Positions 43,381 through 51,104 of a stretch of DNA of 64,000 nucleotides are shown one piece after another. Source of the DNA: CAZKUN01 sp964555935 (GTDB lineage: Bacteria; Armatimonadota; Zipacnadia; Zipacnadales; VGFC01). The stretch lies in contig CAZKUN010000005.1 in NCBI GenBank assembly GCA_964555935.1, positions 1 to 64,000 of the forward strand, written 5' to 3'. A program made the translations under genes and the position numbers. Below the pieces are notes generated by a model, which saw only the letters and a program-made list of their open reading frames with translations, was not told where the DNA came from and did no database searches. Position 1 is the stretch's first letter; each line of letters starts with the position of its first letter.

Positions 43381-44190
43381 ATGCAGGGCCACAGACCAAT
43401 GGACGATAGACACTCCGGACAAGACAGACCACGCAGTAACGGGCCCTGCGCTTGCGGCAGCGCGCTGCCGGCGGCGCTGTGCTGCGACGCGCGACGCGCG
43501 TTCGCCGGCGAGACTCAGCCCGCGTCCTTCGTCCCCACCGACGAGGTCGATATCACCGCGGCCCAGTGGGAGCTGTCCATCGCGACGGTGCAGGCGATCG
43601 TGACCGTCTTGCCGGACGTTCCCGTTCCGCTGCTCGGCAACCGCACGCCCAGGGCATTGTGCGCGGCCGGCCCGGAAGAACGAGCCGCAGCCCATGCCTA
43701 CCTGGATTCCCTGGCCAACACGGCCGAGGCGGTTGGGATCGAGTTCCCGAGCGGCGACATCGTCCGCGAGATGTTCACGCCCGAGACGCGCAAGCACTCG
43801 TGCGACGACCGCGACAATATCACGCTCGCGATGCTGACGCTCCAGCTTCTGGCGCGCGGCTTTGAGGAGCCGGCAGTGCTCGGCGCGCACAGGCTGTTCC
43901 GCGACATCAAGCGCGTGATGGCTGAGCATTTCCGCAAGCCCAATTCGTTTGCCGCGTCGGTTGACTTCGCGCTGTGCTGGATGCACTTCCGGCCGGAATC
44001 GCGCCAGGAGGTCGCCGACATCTACCAGGTCGGCGACGCAACGGTCGCGAAGCACTTCGGCGCCATGAAACAGGAGCTGAAGCTCGTCTGGTATGACCCC
44101 CGCTACGCCGTCCAGGACCCCGAGTGGCAGGAGATGCTCGAGCGCCACGCGCAGGCGATGGCCAACGGCGAAGCCGCGGACCCCGAGTAG
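43381..44190 (+). CDS. SEC-C-motif and wHTH-like protein
   Basis: About 270 residues; the start is uncertain (ATG 43381 or 43399; the open frame extends to a TTG at 43309). A SEC-C-type zinc motif near the N-terminus (CACGSALPAALCC) precedes a helical domain and a helix-turn-helix-like stretch (RQEVADIYQVGDATVAKHFGAM). The SEC-C motif and C-terminal HTH suggest a regulator or nucleic-acid adaptor. Divergent from the QatB-like gene by ~80 bases; could be a regulator of it, but this is only position-based. Confidence 0.65.
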   Translation: MQGHRPMDDRHSGQDRPRSNGPCACGSALPAALCCDARRAFAGETQPASFVPTDEVDITAAQWELSIATVQAIVTVLPDVPVPLLGNRTPRALCAAGPEERAAAHAYLDSLANTAEAVGIEFPSGDIVREMFTPETRKHSCDDRDNITLAMLTLQLLARGFEEPAVLGAHRLFRDIKRVMAEHFRKPNSFAASVDFALCWMHFRPESRQEVADIYQVGDATVAKHFGAMKQELKLVWYDPRYAVQDPEWQEMLERHAQAMANGEAADPE

Positions 44191-44266
44191 ACCCCAGATC
44201 AACCACGTCTGGCAGGAAGGTTGCAGGGCACGTGCCCGTAGGTGCGCCTGAGGGGAGGGTGTGCGA

Positions 44267-44749
44267 GTGGCAGCAAAGCGTCTTCGCAAGCGCAAGCCAA
44301 ACAGCCGACCGCCGTGGTCGCCTGCGACGCCGGATGCGGAAGAGCACGCCGAGCCGTTCATGCTCACCTGCACCGGTTGCGGCCAACCCGTCGAGAGCAC
44401 TGAGCACGCGTGTCCGAGCTGCACTACGGTCTTCCACCAACGGCCCGGCACGGCGCCGCGGATTGAGAGTGGCCAGACGCCGCGACAGCTTGACGCCGAG
44501 GCTGTTGAGTTCTCCGACCGTATGGACGGGATCGAGAAGTGGACGCGGATCATCTGCATCCTGATCGGGACACTCGCGGCGATTGCCTTCGTCACGCTGC
44601 TGCTGCTTGGCTCGATTCGCGGATCGTTCCTCTTCGTTGTGATCGCGCTGGTCTGCCTGGCGCGAGGTCTCTACGGCGGCGACAAGGACCTTCACGTGTT
44701 GGAGTGGTTCGGCGGGTGGTCGTACGGACGTTGGCGATTCCGGCGGTAG
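44267..44749 (+). CDS. Zinc-ribbon membrane protein, tandem copy 1
   Basis: 160 residues. A basic N-terminus, a zinc ribbon CTGCGQPVESTEHACPSC, a linker with PGTAPRIESGQTP, then two membrane helices (~100-135). The GTG at 44267 is preferred because GGGGAGGG lies 7 bases upstream; a GTG at 44261 would be too close. Shares FSDRMDxxxxW and the ribbon with the next gene. Function unknown. Confidence 0.75.
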   Translation: MAAKRLRKRKPNSRPPWSPATPDAEEHAEPFMLTCTGCGQPVESTEHACPSCTTVFHQRPGTAPRIESGQTPRQLDAEAVEFSDRMDGIEKWTRIICILIGTLAAIAFVTLLLLGSIRGSFLFVVIALVCLARGLYGGDKDLHVLEWFGGWSYGRWRFRR

Positions 44750-44826
44750 GCATCTGGCCGCTCATGTCCTCTGCCAAGCGCCGCCCGTGACCGGGCGCGC
44801 GCTCGGAATGCGTGTGGTGAGAATCC

Positions 44827-45255
44827 ATGTCAGCACAGCGTGTCCGTAGGCCGAACGCGTCGCGGGGGTGGCTGCAGTGGCTCGTCCCGCCAAAGCCGGC
44901 GGACGCGCCCGAGCGGGCGATGCTAACATGCACGGCGTGCTTCCGCCCGGTTGAGCCCGCCGAGCACTGCTGCCCAGACTGCGAGACTGTCTTCTATCAG
45001 CCGCCCGACACTGCCCCTCGCATCCCGGTGTCTGACACGCCGAGCCAGCCCGACGCGAAGACGGCCGAGTTCTCAGAGAGGATGGAGCGGGTGGATGGCT
45101 GGCTGCGAGCGGCTTGCCTCACTGGGGTCGGCCTATCCGCGGGTGCGCTTGTCGCGGCGCTCGCCACCGACAATGGCCACATGTGGTGGACGCCCGTATC
45201 GATCGCCCTGGCCTGCCTGGGTCGATACGCCTTCATCGGCAATGCCGACCTCTAA
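44827..45255 (+). CDS. Zinc-ribbon membrane protein, tandem copy 2
   Basis: 142 residues. Same layout as the preceding gene: MLTCTACFRPVEPAEHCCPDC, TVFYQPPDTAPRI, EFSERMERVDGWLR, then two membrane helices. A local duplication 77 bases downstream. Function unknown. Confidence 0.75.
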   Translation: MSAQRVRRPNASRGWLQWLVPPKPADAPERAMLTCTACFRPVEPAEHCCPDCETVFYQPPDTAPRIPVSDTPSQPDAKTAEFSERMERVDGWLRAACLTGVGLSAGALVAALATDNGHMWWTPVSIALACLGRYAFIGNADL

Positions 45256-45281
45256 GCTTCGGACTGGGCGCCGGTAACCGT

Positions 45282-46556
45282 CTAACCCCCCATCTCCTCC
45301 GCCAGGAAACACGCCAACACCTTGCAGACATTGACGAGGCTGTCGATCTCGACGTGCTCGTCGGGCGAGTGCGCGAAGCCTGATTTGCCCGGCCCAAACA
45401 GCACCGTCGGTGTGCCCGCGTGATGCGCGTAGTAGCAGGCATCGCTCCAACCGACCATGTGATTGAACTCCGGCGTCGTCCCGATCATCTCGCCATGCAT
45501 CGTCGCCAGCCGCTGGATCGCCGGCGCGTCTTCAGGCACGCTGAAGGGCACGAGGTCTTTCACCCACTCGACTCGCGATGGGTGCCCGCTGAGCCACTCG
45601 TCCCCCGCGTCCGCACCAGCGATTGCCGCCTCGAAGCCCTCTCGGATCGGCCCCGCGCCAAACGAATGCCCGGCTTGCTCGGCGGAGAGCGCCTCGTCGT
45701 AGTGGTAGACCATGTTCAGCGACATCCGCGCCTTGCCCGGCACGACGGCCGGGTGGACACCGCAATCCAATATGCCGATGTTCGTCCGACAGTCCGGGCG
45801 CGCCGCGAGGCGGCCGTTGCCGAAGTCGTCGATGGCTGACTTGACGATCAGCGCTTTGTCGAGCGCCGACACCCCCGTGCCATACGCCGCGTGGCCTTCC
45901 TGGCCGGTCACGTGCACGTCCGCGGTCAGGCATCCATAGCACCCCAGCGTCATCGCCCCATCATTGCCGTCGAGGAAGATCGCCAGGTCGCCCGTGTAGC
46001 CTGCGTCGACACAGGCCACCGTCCCCGCGCCGCTGCCGTTGCACTCCTCATCGACCACGCTCTCGAAGATGATCTTGCCGTTCAGCTCGATCCCGGATTG
46101 AGCCAACGCCTCAAGCGCGCAGAGACCGACGGTCAGCCCGCCTTTGCAGTCCGTCGGACCGCGACCCCAGATCTGGTCGCCGCGAATCTCGGCCGCGAAC
46201 GGATCGCAGTTCATATCGGCCGCGCCGACGGTGTCCATGTGCCCGTTGAGGATGATCGTCGGTCCGCCCGAGCCGTACTCGATCTCGCCGACGAGGTTAG
46301 GCCGGTCGGTGAAGTCGCGTCCTTGCGGCCCGATGACGCTCATGCGTTCATAGATGTCCGGCGGCGGCTCAAACAGCGTCACCTTCGCGCCAAGCGCCTC
46401 CAGCTTCGGCACGAGATGCTCCTGCCCGGCCTTCTCTCCCGCCGCGTTCGGGTCGCCGCTGTAAGGGTTGACCGTGTTGATGTTCACGAGCCCTCGGCAT
46501 GTTTCGACGATCCGATCTCGCATCGCGTCAACGCGCGCCGCTAGTGCTTCTCGCAT
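45282..46556 (-). CDS. M20-family metallopeptidase, second copy
   Basis: 424 residues. M20 metal site: LNGHMDTVGAADM, WGRGPTDCKGGLTVG, VVDEECNGSGAG. Lid domain with GQEGHAAYGTGVSALDKAL. C-terminal GFAHSPDEHVEID. The ATG at 46556 has GGAGGG 5 bases upstream. Not closely similar to the peptidase at 34228, being longer with an N-terminal extension. ArgE/DapE/allantoate-type; substrate unknown. Confidence 0.85.
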   Translation of the reverse strand: MREALAARVDAMRDRIVETCRGLVNINTVNPYSGDPNAAGEKAGQEHLVPKLEALGAKVTLFEPPPDIYERMSVIGPQGRDFTDRPNLVGEIEYGSGGPTIILNGHMDTVGAADMNCDPFAAEIRGDQIWGRGPTDCKGGLTVGLCALEALAQSGIELNGKIIFESVVDEECNGSGAGTVACVDAGYTGDLAIFLDGNDGAMTLGCYGCLTADVHVTGQEGHAAYGTGVSALDKALIVKSAIDDFGNGRLAARPDCRTNIGILDCGVHPAVVPGKARMSLNMVYHYDEALSAEQAGHSFGAGPIREGFEAAIAGADAGDEWLSGHPSRVEWVKDLVPFSVPEDAPAIQRLATMHGEMIGTTPEFNHMVGWSDACYYAHHAGTPTVLFGPGKSGFAHSPDEHVEIDSLVNVCKVLACFLAEEMGG

Positions 46557-46569
46557 TGGCACCCTCCGT

Positions 46570-46592
46570 GTAGGAGCTGCTTCAGCTGCGAC
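46570..46592. repeat. REP-like palindrome
   Basis: GTAGGAGCTGCTTCAGCTGC followed by GAC, the widespread GTAGGAG-N-GCTTCAGCN-CGA type with an internal AGCTG/CAGCT stem. Same core as the repeats at 55002-55199. Confidence 0.65.
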
Positions 46593-46611
46593 ATGTCCAC
46601 CGTCGTCTATC

Positions 46612-49410
46612 TCACCCGGCCCACTCCAACTTCGGCTCGCCCCACACGGCCCAATCCCAGCCAGAGTTGCCGAGGGAGTCCGTCACCAACGAGACCAACA
46701 CCGTGTCTCCGCGGCCATGGATATTGACCTCGCCGTCCACCCACCCCTTCGGCGCATCGAAACGCTCGCGCCACGCGGACTGACCATTGATCTCCACCCC
46801 CATCGATGCCTGCTTGCCGCCATCCCTGAGGCCGCATGAGAAGGCGAGTTTCACCGGCTCTCGCGGGAGCTTCAGCACCCAGTCCAGACGCGTCTCTCCC
46901 TGCCAGGGCGGGTGCGCGCTGATGCCGCGAATCGACCGCCCGCCGATCTCGAACTCGTCCACCATCCCCGCGCCCCAGACGCTATGCTCGACGACCCGCC
47001 CGCCGACGGAGATGTTCGTGGTGAAGGGCAGATCGATGAGCGATACTGGCCCGCCGACATCCGCCACTTCGTAGGCGTGGATGAGCGTCCAAGGGTCGAT
47101 GCCCTCGATCACGGCGACGGGCTCGCGATCCGTTTGGATGGTTGCGCTGATGGGATCGGCGCGCGGCAAGCCGACGACGATGCGCGGCTCGGCGATGGCG
47201 GCCCAGTCGTATCCAGCGTCGCCAAGTTCGCCGGGATCAACCGACAGCTCGAGTTCGACCGTTTGACCGGCGAACGCTGCTAGATCAACATCCCGGTCGG
47301 CCCACCGCCGCGAGGCATGTTGCCACTGCGCCAGACGGTCACCATCCACGCGGACCGTGGCGCGAATCCCATCGCCGGGCGCTTCGCCGCGCTGGCGAGC
47401 CGGGAGGTCGCGAAGGCCGGTGGCGAGTCGCAGCCAGAGCGGCTGGCGGTCTGGGAGCCGGAGCCGCCAGCGCAGCACGGTTTCGGCCTCGGGCGTCGCT
47501 CCCTCGTCGAATTGCCAGGGCGGGTGAACCAGTATCGCGTCGCGCTCGTCCCCGCCGCAGATCGCCGAGGCCGGAGCGACCTGGGCCCCATGCCCGATGG
47601 CAAGCTCTGCACCGTCAACTCGGATGAAGAACACGGGCGGCTGGCGCAGGAGATCAACAACTATCTCGGGCGCGGGCTTCAGCCGCGCGAAGGCGCGCTG
47701 CGCGTTCTCGCCGGCGGTCACTCGCACGGGTTCGGAGCAATCGGTGAGGCCGAATCCGGAGCGGCCCGCGTCGCCTTCGGGCAAGTACACGTGCTCGGGC
47801 CAGAGGCCGAAAGCCGTGCCGTTGCGCCACGCCCTCCAGTGCGGAATCGGCTCATTCGACGTGGCCGCGCCTTCGACGATCTGCGTCGCGTCCGCCAGCG
47901 CCATGCGCGTCCCCGGCTCATCCGCGTTTAACGCCTTGTGGATCGTCAGCCCCGGCAGCGCGCCGATGCAGTCGTGGACGCCTTGGAACGTGAACCACGC
48001 GCGCCGATCCCAGTGGGTCCCCACCTGCGTCGGCACGGCCAAATGGTGGTAGGTCTGCGAGTAGTCCTGGAAGATGAAGCTGCTGACGGGATGGTGGTCG
48101 CCATGCTTGGCGTCCATGTTGTCCATCGCCGCCGCGCCGCTTTGCACGAAGCTCGCGCCGAGCAGGTTGTGGCTCTGCGCCTCGACGCTCAACGCGACCT
48201 CGGGAAGCGCCTCGCGAATCTCACGCACCAGCAACTCGGCGCCGCGAGCGGGATTGATGCCACCTACCGGGCCGGGGAGCGAGTTATTGAACGCGGGGTA
48301 ATCGAGGTGGATCGCATCGAAGGGCGTGTCCGCGTAAGCTGCGGCGTAGGCATCGACGAACAGGCGCCGGACCTCGGGGAAGGCGGGGTTGAGCATGACG
48401 ATCTCAGTCGGCGCGCCGCTGCCGAGCATCCACCCCACGATGTTCCCATTCTGAGGGTAGCGCTCGGCGAATCTCTCGTATTGGGGGTACAGCTCGTGCC
48501 TTGGCCCAATGCCGAGCAGATTGCCATGGACCATCACCCGGAAGCCCATCTCTCGAGCCGCCGGGATCAGCTCGCGAGCATGCGCCGAGGGCGTGAAGTC
48601 CGGGTAGTCGACGTCGTATGGAAGCTCGCGCCAGTGGGGATAGTAGAGCACGGCCCGGGGCGGATCCGCGACCTGCGCAAATCGCCTGAGCGCATCGATG
48701 TCGACGTCGCCGGCAAGCTCTGCGACGCGCGTGATCCGCGCCCCCCAGGCCGGCGAATTCGGCGGCTGGCGCTCGGACCGACGCAGCGCCTCGCGGTAGA
48801 TTCCAGCGCCGACTTGCCACTCTCCCTCGTACCCGAGAAAGCGCCACGTCGGGCCAGCGATCTCGATGACTTCCTCCCACGGCGGATCCGCCTGGCGCCT
48901 CAGCGCGAACGAGACCACTCCCGCCGCGCGCTGCGCTTCGATCGACACGAAGGGGTAACTCGCGTCGTCCGCATAGATGAGCACTCCGCCCGCCGCTCCC
49001 TGAACGAGCACCATCGGCGCCTCAAGGCCCCATGCCGAGTAGGCATAGTCCTCGCGCCATGGCTTGCAGTCGCCATCAATCTCGATGCCGCCCATAGCGG
49101 GGATGATGAGTCGGACCTCGTCTAGCCCAAACGGCCCGACGACGATGCGCGACTCCGTCAGCAGACCTTCGCCTTTACGCGCTGTAGCTGTCGCCGTGAC
49201 CGCATCACCATCCACCGCCAACGTAACGTCCGTCAACTCATCCATGGCGGGCAACGTGGCAAATGGATCCGGGTCGACCGCGGCATAGTTCTCGCCGGTG
49301 ATCCGGTTGGAAACAGCAGCGATGCGGCCGTCGGTCAGGTCGAGGGAAACGGTGCGACTCTCGAGGGGAGCGGCGGCGGCGACTCCAGCGCAGAGGAGCG
49401 CTGCGATCAT
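46612..49410 (-). CDS. Large secreted TIM-barrel protein with jelly-roll domains
   Basis: 932 residues with a short signal peptide (MIAALLCAGVAAAA). An N-terminal beta-sandwich (~20-190), a TIM-barrel-like region (~230-560) with AREMGFRVMVHGNLL, PFDAIHLDYPAFNN and LPEVALSVEAQSHNL, then two C-terminal beta domains carrying repeated HPPWQ-containing stretches (ILVHPPWQFDEG and SAHPPWQGETR), perhaps NPCBM-like. Acidic residues in LDYPAF and SVEAQS are candidate catalytic residues. A GH-type enzyme acting on complex glycans is likely; family not recognised. Its stop shares a base with the next gene's frame end (49410). Confidence 0.65.
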   Translation of the reverse strand: MIAALLCAGVAAAAPLESRTVSLDLTDGRIAAVSNRITGENYAAVDPDPFATLPAMDELTDVTLAVDGDAVTATATARKGEGLLTESRIVVGPFGLDEVRLIIPAMGGIEIDGDCKPWREDYAYSAWGLEAPMVLVQGAAGGVLIYADDASYPFVSIEAQRAAGVVSFALRRQADPPWEEVIEIAGPTWRFLGYEGEWQVGAGIYREALRRSERQPPNSPAWGARITRVAELAGDVDIDALRRFAQVADPPRAVLYYPHWRELPYDVDYPDFTPSAHARELIPAAREMGFRVMVHGNLLGIGPRHELYPQYERFAERYPQNGNIVGWMLGSGAPTEIVMLNPAFPEVRRLFVDAYAAAYADTPFDAIHLDYPAFNNSLPGPVGGINPARGAELLVREIREALPEVALSVEAQSHNLLGASFVQSGAAAMDNMDAKHGDHHPVSSFIFQDYSQTYHHLAVPTQVGTHWDRRAWFTFQGVHDCIGALPGLTIHKALNADEPGTRMALADATQIVEGAATSNEPIPHWRAWRNGTAFGLWPEHVYLPEGDAGRSGFGLTDCSEPVRVTAGENAQRAFARLKPAPEIVVDLLRQPPVFFIRVDGAELAIGHGAQVAPASAICGGDERDAILVHPPWQFDEGATPEAETVLRWRLRLPDRQPLWLRLATGLRDLPARQRGEAPGDGIRATVRVDGDRLAQWQHASRRWADRDVDLAAFAGQTVELELSVDPGELGDAGYDWAAIAEPRIVVGLPRADPISATIQTDREPVAVIEGIDPWTLIHAYEVADVGGPVSLIDLPFTTNISVGGRVVEHSVWGAGMVDEFEIGGRSIRGISAHPPWQGETRLDWVLKLPREPVKLAFSCGLRDGGKQASMGVEINGQSAWRERFDAPKGWVDGEVNIHGRGDTVLVSLVTDSLGNSGWDWAVWGEPKLEWAG

Positions 49411-51104
49411 CAGGAATCCTCCAGCAACCCGGGCGGAAGGCCCGTGCTGATGGTGTAGCTGTAGCCTTGCTCGGTCAGGAAGAGCTGGCGGTTCGCGCTG
49501 AACTCCTGCTCGCGAGTGTCCTTGGTGACCAGCGTGTAGAACCGCGCCTGGCCGCCATCCGCCTTCGGACGCAAGATGCGCCCCAGGCGCTGCGCCTCCT
49601 CCTGGCGCGAGCCGAAGGTGCCCGAGACCTGGATGGCGACGTTCGCGTCGGGGAGATCGATCGCGAAGTTGGCGACCTTCGAGACCACCAGCTGCTTCAG
49701 CTCGCCTCGGCGGAACTGCCCGTATAGCCTCTCGCGTTCCTTGTTCGGCGTCCGCCCGGTGATGATCGGGGCCTTGACGACATCCGCGATCGCGTCGAGC
49801 TGAGAGAGATACTGCCCGATGATCAGCACTTGGTCATCGCAATGCCTGGCGAGGAGTTCAAGCAGGATCGGAATCTTGGCTGGATTCTCAGCGGCGAGGC
49901 GGTACTGGATCCCCCGCGTCGCGACCGAGTACTCGACCCGCGATTCCGTCGGCATCGGCACGCGGATCTCCGCGCAGAGCGCCTGCGCGATCCAACCTTT
50001 TGACTCAAGGTCCTTCCACGGAATGTCGTAGCGCTTCGGCCCGATCAGCGAGAAGACTTCGCTCTCGCGTCCGTCCTCACGCACGAGCGTCGCCGTCAGC
50101 CCGAGCCGCCGTCGCGCCTGGATGTCGGTGGTCGCGCGGAACACGGGGGCGGGCAGCAGATGCACCTCGTCGTAGATGATGAGCCCCCAGTTATTCTCAG
50201 TCATCAGCTTCAGGTGCGGGAAGTCGGCCTTCTTGCTCGGCCGCCAGGTCATGCACTGGTACGTGGTGATCGTGACGGGCCGGACTTCCTTCTTGTCGCC
50301 GGTGTACTCGCCGATCTCATCCTCGCCTAGCGTTGACTTGTCGCGCAACTCGTCTATCCACTGACGGACCGCAACCGTGTTCGTCGAGATGATCAGAGTC
50401 CAGCACTTCAGCGCCGCTATCGCGCCCATGCCGACCATCGTCTTGCCCGCTCCACATGGCATCACGATGACGCCGTTCCCGCCGTAGACCGTGCCGCCCG
50501 CGTGAAACGCGCCGACCGCGTCGGTCTGGTAGTCGCGCAACCCAAACTCCCCACCCGATCGCGAGACATCCAGCAACCCCACCTCAAGCGGCTCGCCGGG
50601 CGTGTACCCGGCGAGGTCTTCGACGGGCCATCCGAGCTTGACGAGCTTCTGTTTGATCTGTCCGCGCGCCGCCGGGTCGATGAGAATTGCCTGCGGGCTG
50701 ATGCGGTGGGCCAGCACCGAGTAGAGGTCGCGCTGTCCCTCGAGTTCTGTCAGCAGCAATTCGTCCTCGGAGACCAGCAGGAGGTGCCCGTTCTTGCGGA
50801 TCAGCTTCAGCCGGCCGTAACGGCTCATGTAGTCGCGAACGTCCTCCAGCACGTTGCCGGGGACGTCGTACTTGCTCAGGTCCTCAAGCGCCTCGGTGAT
50901 CTGCGGGGGGGCCATGCCTGTCGCGGCCGCATTCCACAGCGACAGCGGACTGATCCGATAGGTGTGGACGTACTCGGGCGACTTCACAACCTCTGCAAAC
51001 CGCGCGAGTCGATCCCGCGCCTCTTCGTATCGAGGGTTTTGCACCTCTAGCAATATCGTACCGTCGCTCTGCACGATGAGCGGGTTCGCGGGGTCCATGG
51101 TCAC
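49410..51104 (-). CDS. XPB/Ssl2-type DNA helicase
   Basis: 564 residues. An N-terminal damage-recognition-like domain, Walker A PCGAGKTMVG, the DEVH box (IIYDEVHLLPAP), the XPB-specific RED motif (TLVREDGRES), and the C-terminal helicase motif QRLGRILRP. XPB unwinds DNA in repair and transcription initiation in eukaryotes and is found in actinobacteria as ercc3. The GTG start and the stop of the upstream gene share GTGA, a 4-base overlap. Present in a diderm genome with its partner gene, which is unusual. Confidence 0.9.
   Translation of the reverse strand: MTMDPANPLIVQSDGTILLEVQNPRYEEARDRLARFAEVVKSPEYVHTYRISPLSLWNAAATGMAPPQITEALEDLSKYDVPGNVLEDVRDYMSRYGRLKLIRKNGHLLLVSEDELLLTELEGQRDLYSVLAHRISPQAILIDPAARGQIKQKLVKLGWPVEDLAGYTPGEPLEVGLLDVSRSGGEFGLRDYQTDAVGAFHAGGTVYGGNGVIVMPCGAGKTMVGMGAIAALKCWTLIISTNTVAVRQWIDELRDKSTLGEDEIGEYTGDKKEVRPVTITTYQCMTWRPSKKADFPHLKLMTENNWGLIIYDEVHLLPAPVFRATTDIQARRRLGLTATLVREDGRESEVFSLIGPKRYDIPWKDLESKGWIAQALCAEIRVPMPTESRVEYSVATRGIQYRLAAENPAKIPILLELLARHCDDQVLIIGQYLSQLDAIADVVKAPIITGRTPNKERERLYGQFRRGELKQLVVSKVANFAIDLPDANVAIQVSGTFGSRQEEAQRLGRILRPKADGGQARFYTLVTKDTREQEFSANRQLFLTEQGYSYTISTGLPPGLLEDS

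Noticed and set aside
43282..44595. 437-codon minus-strand frame over the SEC-C/HTH gene
   Set aside because: Runs antisense to two plus-strand genes that have zinc motifs; composition typical of a shadow frame.
47938..49125. 395-codon plus-strand frame opposite the large secreted TIM-barrel protein
   Set aside because: Antisense shadow with no recognisable domain; the minus strand has a signal peptide and ordered domains.
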